From Chelativorans salis (GTDB taxonomy: Bacteria > Pseudomonadota > Alphaproteobacteria > Rhizobiales > Rhizobiaceae), in the NCBI RefSeq assembly GCF_025336525.1, contig NZ_JAOCZP010000003.1:496001-560000 (forward strand): DNA of 64,000 nt. The letters are read 5' to 3'. Below are positions 1 through 10,146 of the stretch, piece after piece. The position numbers and the translations under genes are program-made. The notes beneath the pieces are model-generated. The model saw only the letters and a list, made by a program, of their open reading frames with translations. It ran no database searches and had not been told where the DNA came from. How positions within the stretch are numbered: position 1 is the stretch's first letter; each line of letters starts with the position of its first letter.

Positions 1-315
1 CCAGAAATCGGCCTGGAACAGGGCAAAGGCGGCCACGGCACCGCCCAGCGCATTGGCGCCGGTCCCGGCGATCAGCCCATAGCGTCGGCCGACCACCCGC
101 ATCAGCATCGCCGCCGGCAGCGCGGCGAGCGCCACGCCGACATTGAAGCCGGTGACGGGTGCGGTGGCGAGTGACTTGTCCGTGCCGAGGAGGTAGCTTC
201 CGGCGAGGCCGCCCATGGAGATGGCGATAGGCGCGGAGGCACCGACGACGGCCTGCGCAGCGGCCAGAATCAGTGCCGTGCGCTTGGCCTCGCGGTAGAG
301 AGCCTCATCGCTCAC
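1..315 (-). CDS. MFS transporter, N-terminal part (runs off left edge)
   Basis: The reverse-strand frame stays open from a GTG at 315 to the window edge and encodes about 105 residues. They form two or three hydrophobic segments rich in Gly and Ala, with a short basic stretch (VVGRRYG) between segments, as in the N-terminal half of major facilitator transporters. The start overlaps the nusB stop (GTGA), so it is probably translated by coupling to nusB. The substrate cannot be judged from this fragment. Family assignment is fair; the gene is incomplete. Confidence 0.6.
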   Translation of the reverse strand, partial: MSDEALYREAKRTALILAAAQAVVGASAPIAISMGGLAGSYLLGTDKSLATAPVTGFNVGVALAALPAAMLMRVVGRRYGLIAGTGANALGGAVAAFALFQADFW

Positions 316-815
316 GACACGTCTTTCCCCCTGCCCTCTTTACGGCTGGCGCGCGCCACGCGGTCGAGCACGGCGTTGACCACCTTCGGCTCGTCTTCGT
401 CGTAGAACGCCTTGGCGATGTCGACATATTCGGAGATGATGACGGCGACCGGCACATCCGCCCGCATGGTCAGTTCGTAGACGCCGGCGCGCAGGATGGC
501 GCGCAGCGTCGAATCAAGGCGCGAGAGCGGCCAGTCCTCCAGCAGCGAGCGGCGGATCACCGGATCGATCGCCTTCTGGTTCTCGACCACGCCGGCAAGG
601 ATGGCGCGAAACCATTGCGGGTCCGCCTCGCGGTAAAGATCGCCGTCTACCTCCTTGCCGAGGCGGAAGGATTCGTACTCCGCCGTCGTCTCCAGAAGGC
701 CGGTGCCGCCGATGTCCATCTGATAAAGCGCCTGCACAGCGGCCAGCCTTGCGGCACCCCGCTTGTTGGCCGGACGGAAGTTGACCGGCTCGCCGGCTCC
801 AGCAGGATGCGCCAC
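312..815 (-). CDS. nusB: Transcription antitermination factor NusB
   Basis: A 167-residue all-helical RNA-binding protein of the NusB family. NusB binds boxA RNA together with NusE (S10) and supports antitermination of rRNA operons. Visible family features are the N-terminal [17 protein letters not shown] segment, the central ILRAGVYEL segment, and the [11 protein letters not shown]...[11 protein letters not shown]-terminal region. The first ~13 residues are an extension before the conserved start of the domain. It follows ribH with a 1-bp gap, as commonly seen in alphaproteobacterial rib operons, and its stop overlaps the next gene. Confidence 0.95.
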   Translation of the reverse strand: MAHPAGAGEPVNFRPANKRGAARLAAVQALYQMDIGGTGLLETTAEYESFRLGKEVDGDLYREADPQWFRAILAGVVENQKAIDPVIRRSLLEDWPLSRLDSTLRAILRAGVYELTMRADVPVAVIISEYVDIAKAFYDEDEPKVVNAVLDRVARASRKEGRGKDVS

Positions 816-816
816 T

Positions 817-1284
817 TCAGGCCCCCAATCGCTCTTTCAGTTCAATCATGCGCAGTGCCGCTTGCGCTGCGTCATATCCCTTGCCGCCGCCGGCGTTCGT
901 GCCCTCGCTCTTCTCGACACGGGCCAGCGCCTGCGCCTCGTTCTCCACCGTCAGGATGCCGTTGCCGACCGCCAGCGAGTGCTTCACTGCAAGGTCCATC
1001 AGCGCCCGGCTCGATTCGTTGGCGACGATATCGAAATGATAGGTCTCGCCGCGGATCACGCAACCCAGCGCCACGAAACCGTCATATGGCTCGGCCCCGT
1101 TTGCGGCGGCCGAGACCGCGTAGGCAACCGCCGGAGGAACTTCCAGTGCGCCCGGCACTGTGACGACGTCATAGCTGGCGCCGGCCGCCTCAAGCGCCGC
1201 CTTGGCGCCGGCGAGAAGACCGTCAGCCAGATGGTCGTAGAAGCGCGCTTCGACGATCAGGATTCTTGGATTGCTCGTTGCCAT
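817..1284 (-). CDS. ribH: 6,7-dimethyl-8-ribityllumazine synthase
   Basis: A 155-residue lumazine synthase, which condenses 5-amino-6-ribitylaminouracil with 3,4-dihydroxybutanone phosphate, the penultimate riboflavin step. Recognisable parts are [16 protein letters not shown] at the N-terminus, [11 protein letters not shown] around residue 45, the [12 protein letters not shown] active-site loop, and [22 protein letters not shown] with the conserved GGKG near the C-terminus. The length matches the family. It lies between ribE (36-bp gap) and nusB (1-bp gap) in one operon. Confidence 0.97.
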   Translation of the reverse strand: MATSNPRILIVEARFYDHLADGLLAGAKAALEAAGASYDVVTVPGALEVPPAVAYAVSAAANGAEPYDGFVALGCVIRGETYHFDIVANESSRALMDLAVKHSLAVGNGILTVENEAQALARVEKSEGTNAGGGKGYDAAQAALRMIELKERLGA

Positions 1285-1320
1285 TCTTGTCTCCGCCGAC
1301 GATGATGGGGAAGCGGTGCA

Positions 1321-1935
1321 TTAGGCCTCTTTGCCCGCCTCCGCAAGGCGTGCGGCATAGCGGGCCATCGTGTCCACTTCGATATTCACCCGATCCCCCA
1401 CCTGCCGCTCGCCCCAGGTGGTCACGGCAAGCGAGTGATGGATGAGAAGCACGTCGAAGCGCTTCCCGTCGACGCGGTTGACCGTCAGCGACGTGCCGTC
1501 GAGCGCCACCGAGCCCTTCGGCGCAATGAACTTCGCCAGCTCCGCCGGCGCCTCGAGCACGAAGCGCACCGCCTCGCCCTCCTCTTCCCGCCCGACGATC
1601 TCCGCCATGCCGTCCACATGGCCGGAAACGATGTGGCCGCCCAGTTCGTCGCCGACCTTCAGCGGCCGCTCCAGATTGACCCGCGTGCCCTCGCTCCATT
1701 TCGCGGCCGTCGTCAGCCGGAGCGCCTCCTCCCACGCCTCCACTTCGAACCAGCGCCGGTTGGAGCCCGCCTCCGGCAGCGCGACCACCGTCAGGCATAC
1801 GCCGGCGCAGGCGATAGAGGCGCCGATATCGATGGTCGCCGGATCGTAACTGGTCTCGATGCGCAGCCGCGCGCCCTTCTGCAGGGGCCGGACCGCCTGC
1901 ACCGTTCCCACATCCGTGACGATCCCCGTAAACAT
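1321..1935 (-). CDS. ribE: Riboflavin synthase (alpha chain)
   Basis: About 204 residues. It begins with the hallmark MFTGIV and contains two lumazine-binding repeats; the second starts near VSGHVDG. It dismutates two 6,7-dimethyl-8-ribityllumazine molecules to riboflavin. The start was placed at the ATG at 1935, because MFTGIV is the universal N-terminus; the open frame extends further only as a shadow of ribD. The ribD stop and this ATG share one base (TGATG), implying coupled translation. Confidence 0.95.
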   Translation of the reverse strand: MFTGIVTDVGTVQAVRPLQKGARLRIETSYDPATIDIGASIACAGVCLTVVALPEAGSNRRWFEVEAWEEALRLTTAAKWSEGTRVNLERPLKVGDELGGHIVSGHVDGMAEIVGREEEGEAVRFVLEAPAELAKFIAPKGSVALDGTSLTVNRVDGKRFDVLLIHHSLAVTTWGERQVGDRVNIEVDTMARYAARLAEAGKEA

Positions 1936-3059
1936 CAGTCCGCCCTCGCATATTCGAAATAGCCGTCGTCGCCGAAGCGAGCTTCGCGGAGCTTGGTGAA
2001 GCCTTGAGGGATATGGTCGGGGCCGACAGGCGATGCAATGCCGCGTGGGCCGATTTCGCCGGGGCCGACGAACAGGCAGAGCCGGTCGACCAATCCTTCG
2101 GCCAGAAAGGCTTCGGCCGTATAGGCACCGCCCTCGACAATCAGGCTGGAGATACCGCGCGCGGCAAGGTCGTCCATGAGCTCCGGCAGGGCGATGTGGC
2201 CGTCGACCGTCTCGACGGCAAAAAACTCCGCGCCTGCATCGGCAAGCGCTGCGCGGCGCGCGGGTTCGGCATCGCTTGCGGCGGTGAGGAGGAGCGGCAC
2301 CTCGCGGGCGCTTTGAACCAGCTTCGATCCAAGCGGCAGGCGCAGGCGGCGGTCTAGCACGATGCGCGCCGGCGAGCGCGCTTCCAGCCCCGGTAGACGG
2401 CAGGTGAGCGCCGGGTCGTCGGCCAGCGCCGTGCCGATGCCGACAAGAATGGCGTCGGCCTCGGCGCGCATCATGTGCACCTGCCGGCGGGCGGTGTCGG
2501 CGGTGATCGGAACCTGCCCCTCCCCCTCGACGCCGATCTTGCCGTCGGCGGAAAGGGCAAGCTTGAGAATCACTTCCGGCCGCCTCTTCAACGACCGTAT
2601 GAGATATCCCTTCATCAGGTCGGCAGCCTCGTCGGCCAGCACGCCCTCCACGACCTCGATGCCGGCGTCGCGCAGAATGGCGTAGCCCTTGCCGCTGACG
2701 CGTGGATCCGGGTCGCTCGCAGCACCCACCACGCGCTTCACGCCGGCGGTCACCAGCGCCTCCGCGCAAGGCGGTGTGCGCCCGTGATGGGCGCAGGGTT
2801 CCAGCGTCACATAGGCGGTCGCACCGAGAGCCAACGCCCCCGCCTCCTCGAGCGCCTGCGTCTCGGCATGCGGTCGGCCGCCGACAGCCGTCACCGCGCG
2901 CCCGACGACATGGCCGTCACGAACGATGAGTGTGGCAACGGAAGGATTGGTGACCGTCCGCCCGAGATGGCGGCGCGAAAGGCGGATGGCGGCAGCCATG
3001 AAGCGCCAGTCGGTCTCCTCAAGACCCGCGGGCGGGGTGGGAGCGCCCTTGTCCGGCAT
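1935..3059 (-). CDS. ribD: Bifunctional pyrimidine deaminase / uracil reductase RibD
   Basis: A 374-residue fusion. The N-terminal zinc deaminase domain (about 1-150) shows HAETQAL and the PCAHHGRTPPCAEAL zinc ligands. The C-terminal reductase domain (about 160-370) contains LKLALSADGKIG and the LIVEGGAYTAEAFL motif. It carries out steps two and three of riboflavin synthesis. It starts 3 bp after the nrdR stop and overlaps ribE by one base, so glyA-nrdR-ribD-ribE-ribH-nusB reads as one transcription unit or nearly so. Confidence 0.95.
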   Translation of the reverse strand: MPDKGAPTPPAGLEETDWRFMAAAIRLSRRHLGRTVTNPSVATLIVRDGHVVGRAVTAVGGRPHAETQALEEAGALALGATAYVTLEPCAHHGRTPPCAEALVTAGVKRVVGAASDPDPRVSGKGYAILRDAGIEVVEGVLADEAADLMKGYLIRSLKRRPEVILKLALSADGKIGVEGEGQVPITADTARRQVHMMRAEADAILVGIGTALADDPALTCRLPGLEARSPARIVLDRRLRLPLGSKLVQSAREVPLLLTAASDAEPARRAALADAGAEFFAVETVDGHIALPELMDDLAARGISSLIVEGGAYTAEAFLAEGLVDRLCLFVGPGEIGPRGIASPVGPDHIPQGFTKLREARFGDDGYFEYARAD

Positions 3060-3062
3060 CGC

Positions 3063-3527
3063 TCACTCCAGGTCTGGCTCGCCCTTGAGCTCGCCCAGCA
3101 CGTCTTGAAAATCCTTCGCTTCCCGGAAATTCCGGTAGACGGAAGCGAAGCGGACATAGGCGACGTCGTCGAGCGACTTCAGCGCCTCCATGACCACGAG
3201 GCCGATCTGGTCGGAGGGAATCTCGCTCTCGCCCGAGTTCTCGAGCTGGCGCACGATCCCGGTCACCGCCCGCTCGACGCGATCAGGCTCCACGTTACGC
3301 TTCCTCAGCGCGATGTCGAAGGAGCGCATCAGCTTGTCGCGGTCGAACGGCACCTTGCGGCCGGAGCGCTTGACCACCACGAGATCGCGCAGTTGCACGC
3401 GCTCGAAGGTGGTGAAGCGTCCGCCGCAATCTGGGCAGGCGCGGCGGCGTCGGATGGCGGCGCCGTCCTCGGCGGGCCGCGAATCCTTCACCTGGGTGTC
3501 CTCGGACTGGCAGTATGGGCAGCGCAT
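3063..3527 (-). CDS. nrdR: Transcriptional repressor NrdR
   Basis: A 154-residue regulator with a four-cysteine zinc ribbon (CPYC at 3-6, CPDCGGRF around 34-41) followed by an ATP-cone domain (about 49-139). NrdR senses ATP/dATP and represses ribonucleotide reductase genes by binding NrdR boxes. Size and architecture are typical. It sits between glyA and ribD. No paired NrdR box is evident in this window, so its targets lie elsewhere. Confidence 0.96.
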   Translation of the reverse strand: MRCPYCQSEDTQVKDSRPAEDGAAIRRRRACPDCGGRFTTFERVQLRDLVVVKRSGRKVPFDRDKLMRSFDIALRKRNVEPDRVERAVTGIVRQLENSGESEIPSDQIGLVVMEALKSLDDVAYVRFASVYRNFREAKDFQDVLGELKGEPDLE

Positions 3528-3566
3528 GTCAGCCTTCGCTTGGCAGAATCGCCTTTGCCGCCAGCC

Positions 3567-4877
3567 TTACCCCAGATAGGGGTAGAGCGGAAAGCGGTCG
3601 AGGAGACCTTGGACCTTGTTCTTGACCGCTTCCTCGACGGTCAGGTTGCCCTCGTCGGAATTAGCCGCTTTCAGCCCGTCCAGCACCTCGGCGATCAAAT
3701 GCCCCACCTGAGAGAACTCGGCGACGCCGAAACCGCGAGTCGTGCCGGCGGGGGTGCCCAGGCGAATGCCGGAGGTAACGAAGGGCTTTTCCGGGTCGAA
3801 GGGAATGCCGTTCTTATTGCAGGTGATGTTGGCCCGCCCAAGGGCTGCCTCAGCGCGCTTGCCCGTGGCATTCTTGGGGCGCAGGTCGACCAGCATCAGA
3901 TGGTTATCCGTGCCGCCGGAAACGATATCAAGGCCCGTTTTCTGCAAGCTCGCGGCAAGCGCCCGGGCGTTCGCCACCACCTGGTGGGCGTAGGCCTTGA
4001 ACTCCGGCTGCAACGCCTCGCCCAGCGCCACCGCCTTGGCGGCGATGACATGCATCAGCGGCCCGCCCTGCAGGCCGGGGAAGACGGCGGAGTTAAGCTT
4101 CTTGGCGATGGCCTCGTCATTGGCCAGGATCATGCCACCGCGCGGGCCGCGAAGCGACTTGTGCGTGGTGGTCGTCACCACATGGGCATGCGGCAAGGGC
4201 GATGGATGCGCGTCGCCCGCCACGAGGCCGGCGATATGCGCCATGTCGACCATCAGATAGGCGCCGACACTGTCGGCGATCTCGCGAAAACGCTTCCAAT
4301 CCCAGATACGCGAATAAGCGGTTCCACCGGCCAGGATCAGCTTTGGCTTCTTCTCGTGCGCCAGCCGCTCCACCTCGTCCATGTCGAGGAGGTGGTCGTC
4401 CTGGCGCACGCCGTAGGAAACGACGTTGAACCATTTGCCGGACATGTTGACGGGCGAGCCGTGGGTGAGGTGGCCGCCGGAGTTCAGGTCGAGCCCCATG
4501 AAGGTGTCGCCCGGCTGCAGCAGCGCCAGGAACACCGCCTGGTTCATCTGGCTGCCGGAGTTGGGCTGCACATTGGCGAAGTTGCAGCCGAAGAGCTCCT
4601 TTGCGCGGGCAATCGCCAGCTCCTCCACCACGTCGACGAACTCGCAGCCGCCATAATAGCGCTTGCCGGGATAACCCTCGGCATATTTGTTGGTGAGCAC
4701 CGTGCCCTGCGCTTCCATCACCGCGCGGGAGACGATGTTTTCCGAGGCGATAAGCTGGATCTCGTCGCGCTGGCGGCCGAGTTCGTTGCGGATCGCGTTG
4801 AAGATGTCGCGGTCGGTCTCCTCGAGCGGCCGGGAGAAGAAGGTCTCCGTCTCGATGGCGGCGGACGCATGTGCCAT
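3567..4877 (-). CDS. glyA: Serine hydroxymethyltransferase
   Basis: A 436-residue PLP enzyme interconverting serine and glycine with tetrahydrofolate. The PLP lysine lies in [15 protein letters not shown]. Other family stretches are [32 protein letters not shown] and PHGDT-region equivalents ([23 protein letters not shown]). Length is normal. It is the first gene of the minus-strand one-carbon/riboflavin cluster. The 207 bp upstream hold the terminator of the preceding gene but no motif I could match to a known riboswitch. Confidence 0.97.
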   Translation of the reverse strand: MAHASAAIETETFFSRPLEETDRDIFNAIRNELGRQRDEIQLIASENIVSRAVMEAQGTVLTNKYAEGYPGKRYYGGCEFVDVVEELAIARAKELFGCNFANVQPNSGSQMNQAVFLALLQPGDTFMGLDLNSGGHLTHGSPVNMSGKWFNVVSYGVRQDDHLLDMDEVERLAHEKKPKLILAGGTAYSRIWDWKRFREIADSVGAYLMVDMAHIAGLVAGDAHPSPLPHAHVVTTTTHKSLRGPRGGMILANDEAIAKKLNSAVFPGLQGGPLMHVIAAKAVALGEALQPEFKAYAHQVVANARALAASLQKTGLDIVSGGTDNHLMLVDLRPKNATGKRAEAALGRANITCNKNGIPFDPEKPFVTSGIRLGTPAGTTRGFGVAEFSQVGHLIAEVLDGLKAANSDEGNLTVEEAVKNKVQGLLDRFPLYPYLG

Positions 4878-5035
4878 GGCGATGTCACCCCTTGCGCTGG
4901 AAGCTCATGATGCGTGGCGGAACCCGCGCGGCCTTAGCATTTTTCCGGGACCGTCACCACGTCTTGTGCCGATTTTTTGGGCGGGTGCGACATAGTGGGC
5001 GACATGCGGCGGCGCGGATAGGCCGGGAATGCGAA

Positions 5036-5058
5036 AGGCCGCCCCGAAGGAGCGGCCT
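5036..5058 (-). terminator. Hairpin terminator after the L,D-transpeptidase gene
   Basis: A perfect 7-bp stem (aggccgc at 5036-5042 with gcggcct at 5052-5058) plus two inner C-G pairs around a GAA loop. It lies 27 bp past the stop of the minus-strand transpeptidase gene. Read on the minus strand it is followed by a short T run (TTTC), so it is a modest intrinsic terminator separating that gene from glyA. Confidence 0.6.
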
Positions 5059-5084
5059 GAGAAGAGAAATCTCCGGCAGCGTTT

Positions 5085-6344
5085 TTAGAGCGCTGTGGAA
5101 ATCTGCAGCTCCTGCTGGCCGTCGCGGCCGTAGATGTCGTCGCGCAGGTGCACCACACCGTCGCCCGTCGACCAGGCGGAGATATAAGTGAAATAGACCG
5201 GCACCGGATCGGCGACGGGAATGCGCTTGTCTTCCTCGGTCTGGATTGTCGTCTCGATCGTGCGGCGATCCCAGCCGGGCGTGCCGCGCAGGATCCACGT
5301 CACCAGGTCACGCACGTTCTGCACGCGCACGCAGCCGGAGGAGTGGAAGCGCTCCTGGTCGCGGAAGAGCTGCTGCTGCGGCGTGTCGTGCATGTAGACC
5401 GCATGCTCGTTGGGGAAGTTGATCTTCACCGTCGCCATGGCATTGATGCGGCCGGGATCCTGGCGAAAGCGGTACTTCGCCGCGTCGTCCGTCGACCAGT
5501 CGACGTTCATCGGGTTGACCTCGGTGCCGTCGGGCGCGATCAGGCGGATATTGTTATCCGTCAGGTAGCTGGGGTCCTCGCGCATCTTCGGAATGATGTC
5601 CTTCTTCACAATGGACACCGGCGCGTTCCAGTACGGGTTGAGGATGATCTCGTTGATATTGGAGCTGAGCACCGGGGTTTGCCGGTCGATCTTGCCGACG
5701 ACGGCTGTGTGGCGCAGGAAGACGCGGTTGTTCTCCACCGCCTCGATGGAGGCAGCCGGGATATTGACGTTCACGAAGCGGGCGCCGAGAGGGTTTGACG
5801 TCAGCTCGCGCAAGCGCCCGAGATTCGTCTGCAACTGGCCGAGACGGATCGGTGCTGAGACGTTGAGCGCGGAATAGGTGTAGTGGCCGGTAACACCGTC
5901 GGCAGGCAGGCCGTGGCGGGCCTGGAAGCGTTTCAGCGCCGCATCGACATAAGAATCGAAGGCAGGCGACATGCCGGCCTGCGTGGACAGGTCCCCCGAG
6001 ATCATCAGTCGGCGGCGCAGGATCTCCACATCCGGGTCGATGACGCCGAGCTGCAGCTTCTTCGCGGCCGGCACCACCGGCCAGCCGCCGCGCCCGACGA
6101 TGTCTGAATACTGGGCGATGGCGCGCTCCACACTGCTCGCCGTCTCCGGGCTCAGAATGGGTTGGGTGGATGAGATTTTGCCGCCTTCCGTCGCCCGCGC
6201 ATCGAACTGGTCACCCCAGCTGCCCCGTCGCGGGGAATTGATGATGGCGTCGATAGCATTCTGTGCCCTGGCGGAGCCTGCAAGGGCCGCGGCGGCCGCG
6301 GCGGCACCGGCTCCGGTAAGGAAAAGGCGGCGGTTGGATTTCAT
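5085..6344 (-). CDS. Secreted L,D-transpeptidase (YcbB/LdtD-like)
   Basis: A 419-residue exported enzyme that forms 3-3 peptidoglycan crosslinks or attaches proteins to the wall. The N-terminus (NRRLFLTGAG followed by an Ala-rich core ending SARAQ) looks like a Tat-type or Sec signal peptide. A peptidoglycan-binding domain sits near residues 150-180 (LKRFQARHGLPADGVTG). The YkuD catalytic domain carries HDTPQQQLF and the active-site HSSGCVRVQN. An LdtR-type MarR gene lies 299 bp upstream on the same strand, matching the LdtR/ldtP pairing known from Liberibacter. Confidence 0.9.
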   Translation of the reverse strand: MKSNRRLFLTGAGAAAAAAALAGSARAQNAIDAIINSPRRGSWGDQFDARATEGGKISSTQPILSPETASSVERAIAQYSDIVGRGGWPVVPAAKKLQLGVIDPDVEILRRRLMISGDLSTQAGMSPAFDSYVDAALKRFQARHGLPADGVTGHYTYSALNVSAPIRLGQLQTNLGRLRELTSNPLGARFVNVNIPAASIEAVENNRVFLRHTAVVGKIDRQTPVLSSNINEIILNPYWNAPVSIVKKDIIPKMREDPSYLTDNNIRLIAPDGTEVNPMNVDWSTDDAAKYRFRQDPGRINAMATVKINFPNEHAVYMHDTPQQQLFRDQERFHSSGCVRVQNVRDLVTWILRGTPGWDRRTIETTIQTEEDKRIPVADPVPVYFTYISAWSTGDGVVHLRDDIYGRDGQQELQISTAL

Positions 6345-6364
6345 GTTTACCGAACCCTCGACGT

Positions 6365-6386
6365 AAAACCCGGATTGTCTGGTTTT
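6365..6386. promoter_or_regulatory. Candidate operator upstream of L,D-transpeptidase
   Basis: An inverted repeat, AAAACC-N10-GGTTTT, lies 21 bp upstream of the transpeptidase start. Its half-sites are one helical turn apart, as expected for a winged-helix dimer such as the adjacent LdtR homologue. Only the symmetry is seen; binding by that protein is inference. Confidence 0.35.
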
Positions 6387-6643
6387 CGAACGTGCACGAA
6401 ACAGCGTTAATTTTTCGCCAAAGCGCCGCTCGAAGCGTTACCGACTTGCCCTCTCCGGCCGGAATGCGGCCTTGGCAGCGGCGATGTCCCGTCCTCCAAT
6501 CCACCGCAATTATGTTATTAACGTGGCGCTTATGCATACGACAGGACGGCCATCACAATACGGTAATGGCCGGCACCCCGTCAGGGATACCAGCCATTCC
6601 GGTCGGCCTGCGCCGGCCGCCCCAGCAGTCAAAACGGCACTGC

Positions 6644-7159
6644 TCACATGCGATAGGCGATGGTGTCGTTCCAGAAACGGTCGAGCCGCTGCAGGGCGCG
6701 GTTCATCTGGCGAAATTCGTCCGCCTTGATGCCGCCGACCTGCTCGATGGAGCCGATGTGACGGTCGTAGAGCTTGGAGACGACCTTGGCGATCTCCTGG
6801 CCCTTCGGTGTCAGGCTGATGCGGACCGAGCGGCGGTCGATGCGCGAGCGCTGGTGGTGGACGAAGCCCTGGTCAACCAGCTTCTTGAGATTGTATGAGA
6901 CGTTGGAGCCCAGATAGTAGCCGCGCGTGCGCAGCTCGCCCGCCGTCAACTCGGCATCGCCGATGTTGAACAGAAGCAGCGCCTGGATCGCGTTGATGTC
7001 GTTGCGCCCCTGGCGCTCGAACTCGTCCTTGATAACGTCGAGCAGGCGGCGGTGCAGCCGCTCGACGAGCTGCAGGGATTCGAGATAGAGGGAGCGCAGG
7101 CCGTTCTCGCCCTCTTCATGGGTAGACGTCTTCTGCGTCGCGGATCGCGTGTTGATCAT
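6644..7159 (-). CDS. ldtR: MarR-family regulator, LdtR type
   Basis: About 171 residues from the ATG at 7159, which has an AAAGG 8 nt upstream. A GTG at 7204 would add 15 basic residues but lacks a well-spaced ribosome site. The winged-helix core runs from NAIQALLLFNIGDAELTAGELRTRGYYLGSNVSYNLKKLV to the basic wing QRSRIDRRSVRISLTPKG. The GYYLGSNVSYNLKKL recognition region and the position upstream of an L,D-transpeptidase gene match LdtR, which in Liberibacter and Sinorhizobium controls ldtP and stress tolerance. The symbol rests on this similarity and context. Confidence 0.8.
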   Translation of the reverse strand: MINTRSATQKTSTHEEGENGLRSLYLESLQLVERLHRRLLDVIKDEFERQGRNDINAIQALLLFNIGDAELTAGELRTRGYYLGSNVSYNLKKLVDQGFVHHQRSRIDRRSVRISLTPKGQEIAKVVSKLYDRHIGSIEQVGGIKADEFRQMNRALQRLDRFWNDTIAYRM

Positions 7160-7313
7160 GACTGGTGCCTTTCGTTTTGACGCCGGTGAGTTTTTTGTTT
7201 TCACCTTGGAGGCAACCCTATCGAATGCACCTAAAATTCGACTTAAACGCCAGGCTTAACAACACCTTACAGAGGAAACCCTGCATTTAGGGCTAAAAAG
7301 GCGTTAACTTCGG

Positions 7314-7736
7314 TTAATGCTCGGCGCGGCGCCGGGCGAGATGAAGCAGGACCCGCAGCCCGGTATAGATGGCGGCAACCGCGCCGTGCAGAGCGATGAG
7401 CCAGAGCCAGGTGCCGAAGAGTTCAGGAAAGATGCCATACATGACAATTTCCGCGGCCGCGCACAGAAACCAGACCACCGGTCCCCAGGAGGCCAGCATC
7501 CAGAGTCCGACCGCGGCAAAGGGAAAAAGGACGGCGAGCGGGGCGGCCGTCGCCTGCCAATAGAACGGCATCAGGTCGAAGCGCCACTCCGGCCCCTCGA
7601 AGAAGCCCAGAAGCCTGACCCAATAGCCGATGCCCTGGACGAGGCAGAAAAGTGCCACGGCGCGCTGCAGCATCTCCAAGGCATATTCGAGGGGGGACTG
7701 ATGCATCGGCATCTGCGTGACCGCGTCGTTCGTCAC
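7314..7736 (-). CDS. Small integral membrane protein, DUF6163-like
   Basis: 140 residues from a GTG at 7736 that overlaps the stop of the upstream hydrolase gene (GTGA), implying translational coupling. Four hydrophobic helices are visible: ALFCLVQGIGYWV, ATAAPLAVLFPFAAVGLWML, VVWFLCAAAEIVMYGIF and LWLIALHGAVAAIYTGLRVL. The C-terminus is Arg-rich. It resembles a conserved Hyphomicrobiales family I recall as DUF6163. No function is known; coupling to a valine-pathway enzyme is the only clue. Confidence 0.75.
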   Translation of the reverse strand: MTNDAVTQMPMHQSPLEYALEMLQRAVALFCLVQGIGYWVRLLGFFEGPEWRFDLMPFYWQATAAPLAVLFPFAAVGLWMLASWGPVVWFLCAAAEIVMYGIFPELFGTWLWLIALHGAVAAIYTGLRVLLHLARRRAEH

Positions 7737-8785
7737 AATTCGAGCTCCCCATCGGGAAGCGGCGCAAAGAAGGCCTCGATCGCCGCCGGGTCCACCGCGT
7801 CGAGCGATGCTGGCTGCCACGCCGGCGCCTTCGTCTTGTCGACGATCGCCGCGCGAATGCCCTCGTAGAAATCGCCATTGCCCAGCATGCGGTTGACGAT
7901 CCGGAACTCCATGCGCATGCATTCGTCCATCGACAACGCGGCGCCAAGGCGCAGTTGGCGGAAAGCGACGTGCAGGCTGGTCGGCGAGCGCTTGGCGATT
8001 GTCTCGAGCGTCGCGGCCGCAAACTCGTCCCCCTCTTCCGCGCCCTGCGAAAGGCTGGCGACGCACTCTTCCAGCGTCGAAGGGGAGAAATAGCGGGCGA
8101 TGGCCTCAAGGCGGGCCCCGTCCTTTTCCCGGGGAACGTCGCGGGCACGGGCGGCAAGGGCGGCGTCCACGTCGCCCGTCTCTGCGATCTCGTCGGCAAG
8201 CTCCGCAAGTGCTGTCGAATCGACGGCGTGGGTGGCAAGCCCCGCCCCTAGCGCCTCGCCCTGGCCGATGCGCTCGCCGGTCAGTACCAGGTACATGCCG
8301 TAGTGACCCGGAAGGCGTGACAGGAGATGGCTGCCGCCAACGTCGGGAAAGAAGCCGATGCCGACCTCCGGCATGGCGAAAAGCGTCTTCTCCGTCATCA
8401 CCCGGTGCGAGCCGTGCGCCGACACCCCCACGCCGCCACCCATCACCACTCCGTCAATCAGCGCCACATAAGGCTTCGAGAAGCGCGCGATGGCGGCATT
8501 GAGGCGGTACTCGTCGGCGAAGAAGCCGACCGGCGGTCGCCCGGCGCGGCCGGCTTCATAGATGGCCAGAATGTCGCCGCCGGCGCAGAAGGCTCTGCCC
8601 TCCCCTTTGATGAGGACGACACGCACTTCATCGTCCGCCTGCCAGGCGGTCAATGCGCGGCCAATGGCCTTGACCATGGAATGTGTGAGCGAGTTGAGCG
8701 CGGCCGGCCGGTCGAGCACGATGACCCCCGCACAACCCTGCCGCACAAAACGGATGTCGCCGCCACCGCCGAAATCGCCTTCCAA
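7733..8785 (-). CDS. 3-hydroxyisobutyryl-CoA hydrolase
   Basis: About 350 residues of the crotonase superfamily, hydrolysing 3-hydroxyisobutyryl-CoA in valine breakdown. The start was set at a TTG at 8785 because GGGGAGG lies 5 nt upstream; the frame opens further upstream at a GTG without support. Motifs are GRAFCAGGDI, VVMGGGVGVSAHGSHR, the HIBCH-type PEVGIGFFPDVGGS, KRSPTSL, and a C-terminal FYEGIRAAIVDKTKAPAW. These distinguish it from simple enoyl-CoA hydratases. It is coupled to a small membrane protein gene. Confidence 0.88.
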   Translation of the reverse strand: MEGDFGGGGDIRFVRQGCAGVIVLDRPAALNSLTHSMVKAIGRALTAWQADDEVRVVLIKGEGRAFCAGGDILAIYEAGRAGRPPVGFFADEYRLNAAIARFSKPYVALIDGVVMGGGVGVSAHGSHRVMTEKTLFAMPEVGIGFFPDVGGSHLLSRLPGHYGMYLVLTGERIGQGEALGAGLATHAVDSTALAELADEIAETGDVDAALAARARDVPREKDGARLEAIARYFSPSTLEECVASLSQGAEEGDEFAAATLETIAKRSPTSLHVAFRQLRLGAALSMDECMRMEFRIVNRMLGNGDFYEGIRAAIVDKTKAPAWQPASLDAVDPAAIEAFFAPLPDGELEL

Positions 8786-8964
8786 TCGAGCCTCCCCTCG
8801 CGAAACGCTCAGTTGGTGATTATGTGCGGCATGGCGCCGCGTCAATGGCGGCACTCCCGCCTTTTCCGTCGCAACGGGCCCGCACGAGGGCGATGCGCCC
8901 GCGCTCCGTGTTGTTCAGGCGCGTCGGCGCGTGATAAATATCGGGGCATATTGGAGAAAAGCCC

Positions 8965-9999
<1,035 letters not shown>

Positions 10000-10146
10000 G
10001 GGATGGCGGTGCCTCGGCACCATGCCTCCTCTTTCCCTACAGACCACGAGCCGTAAGCCTTGAGCCGGGAGCGGTGCTTGTAGAGGCGAACCGGGTCCTC
10101 ACAAGAGGATGTGCCAAGGACATTACGGCTTTCAGTCCCAGCCGTA

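Noticed and set aside
2475-4910. 811-residue plus-strand open frame antisense to ribD, nrdR and glyA
   Set aside because: Its translation is His/Arg/Leu-biased without motifs and lies fully opposite three certain genes; it arises from GC-rich codon structure.
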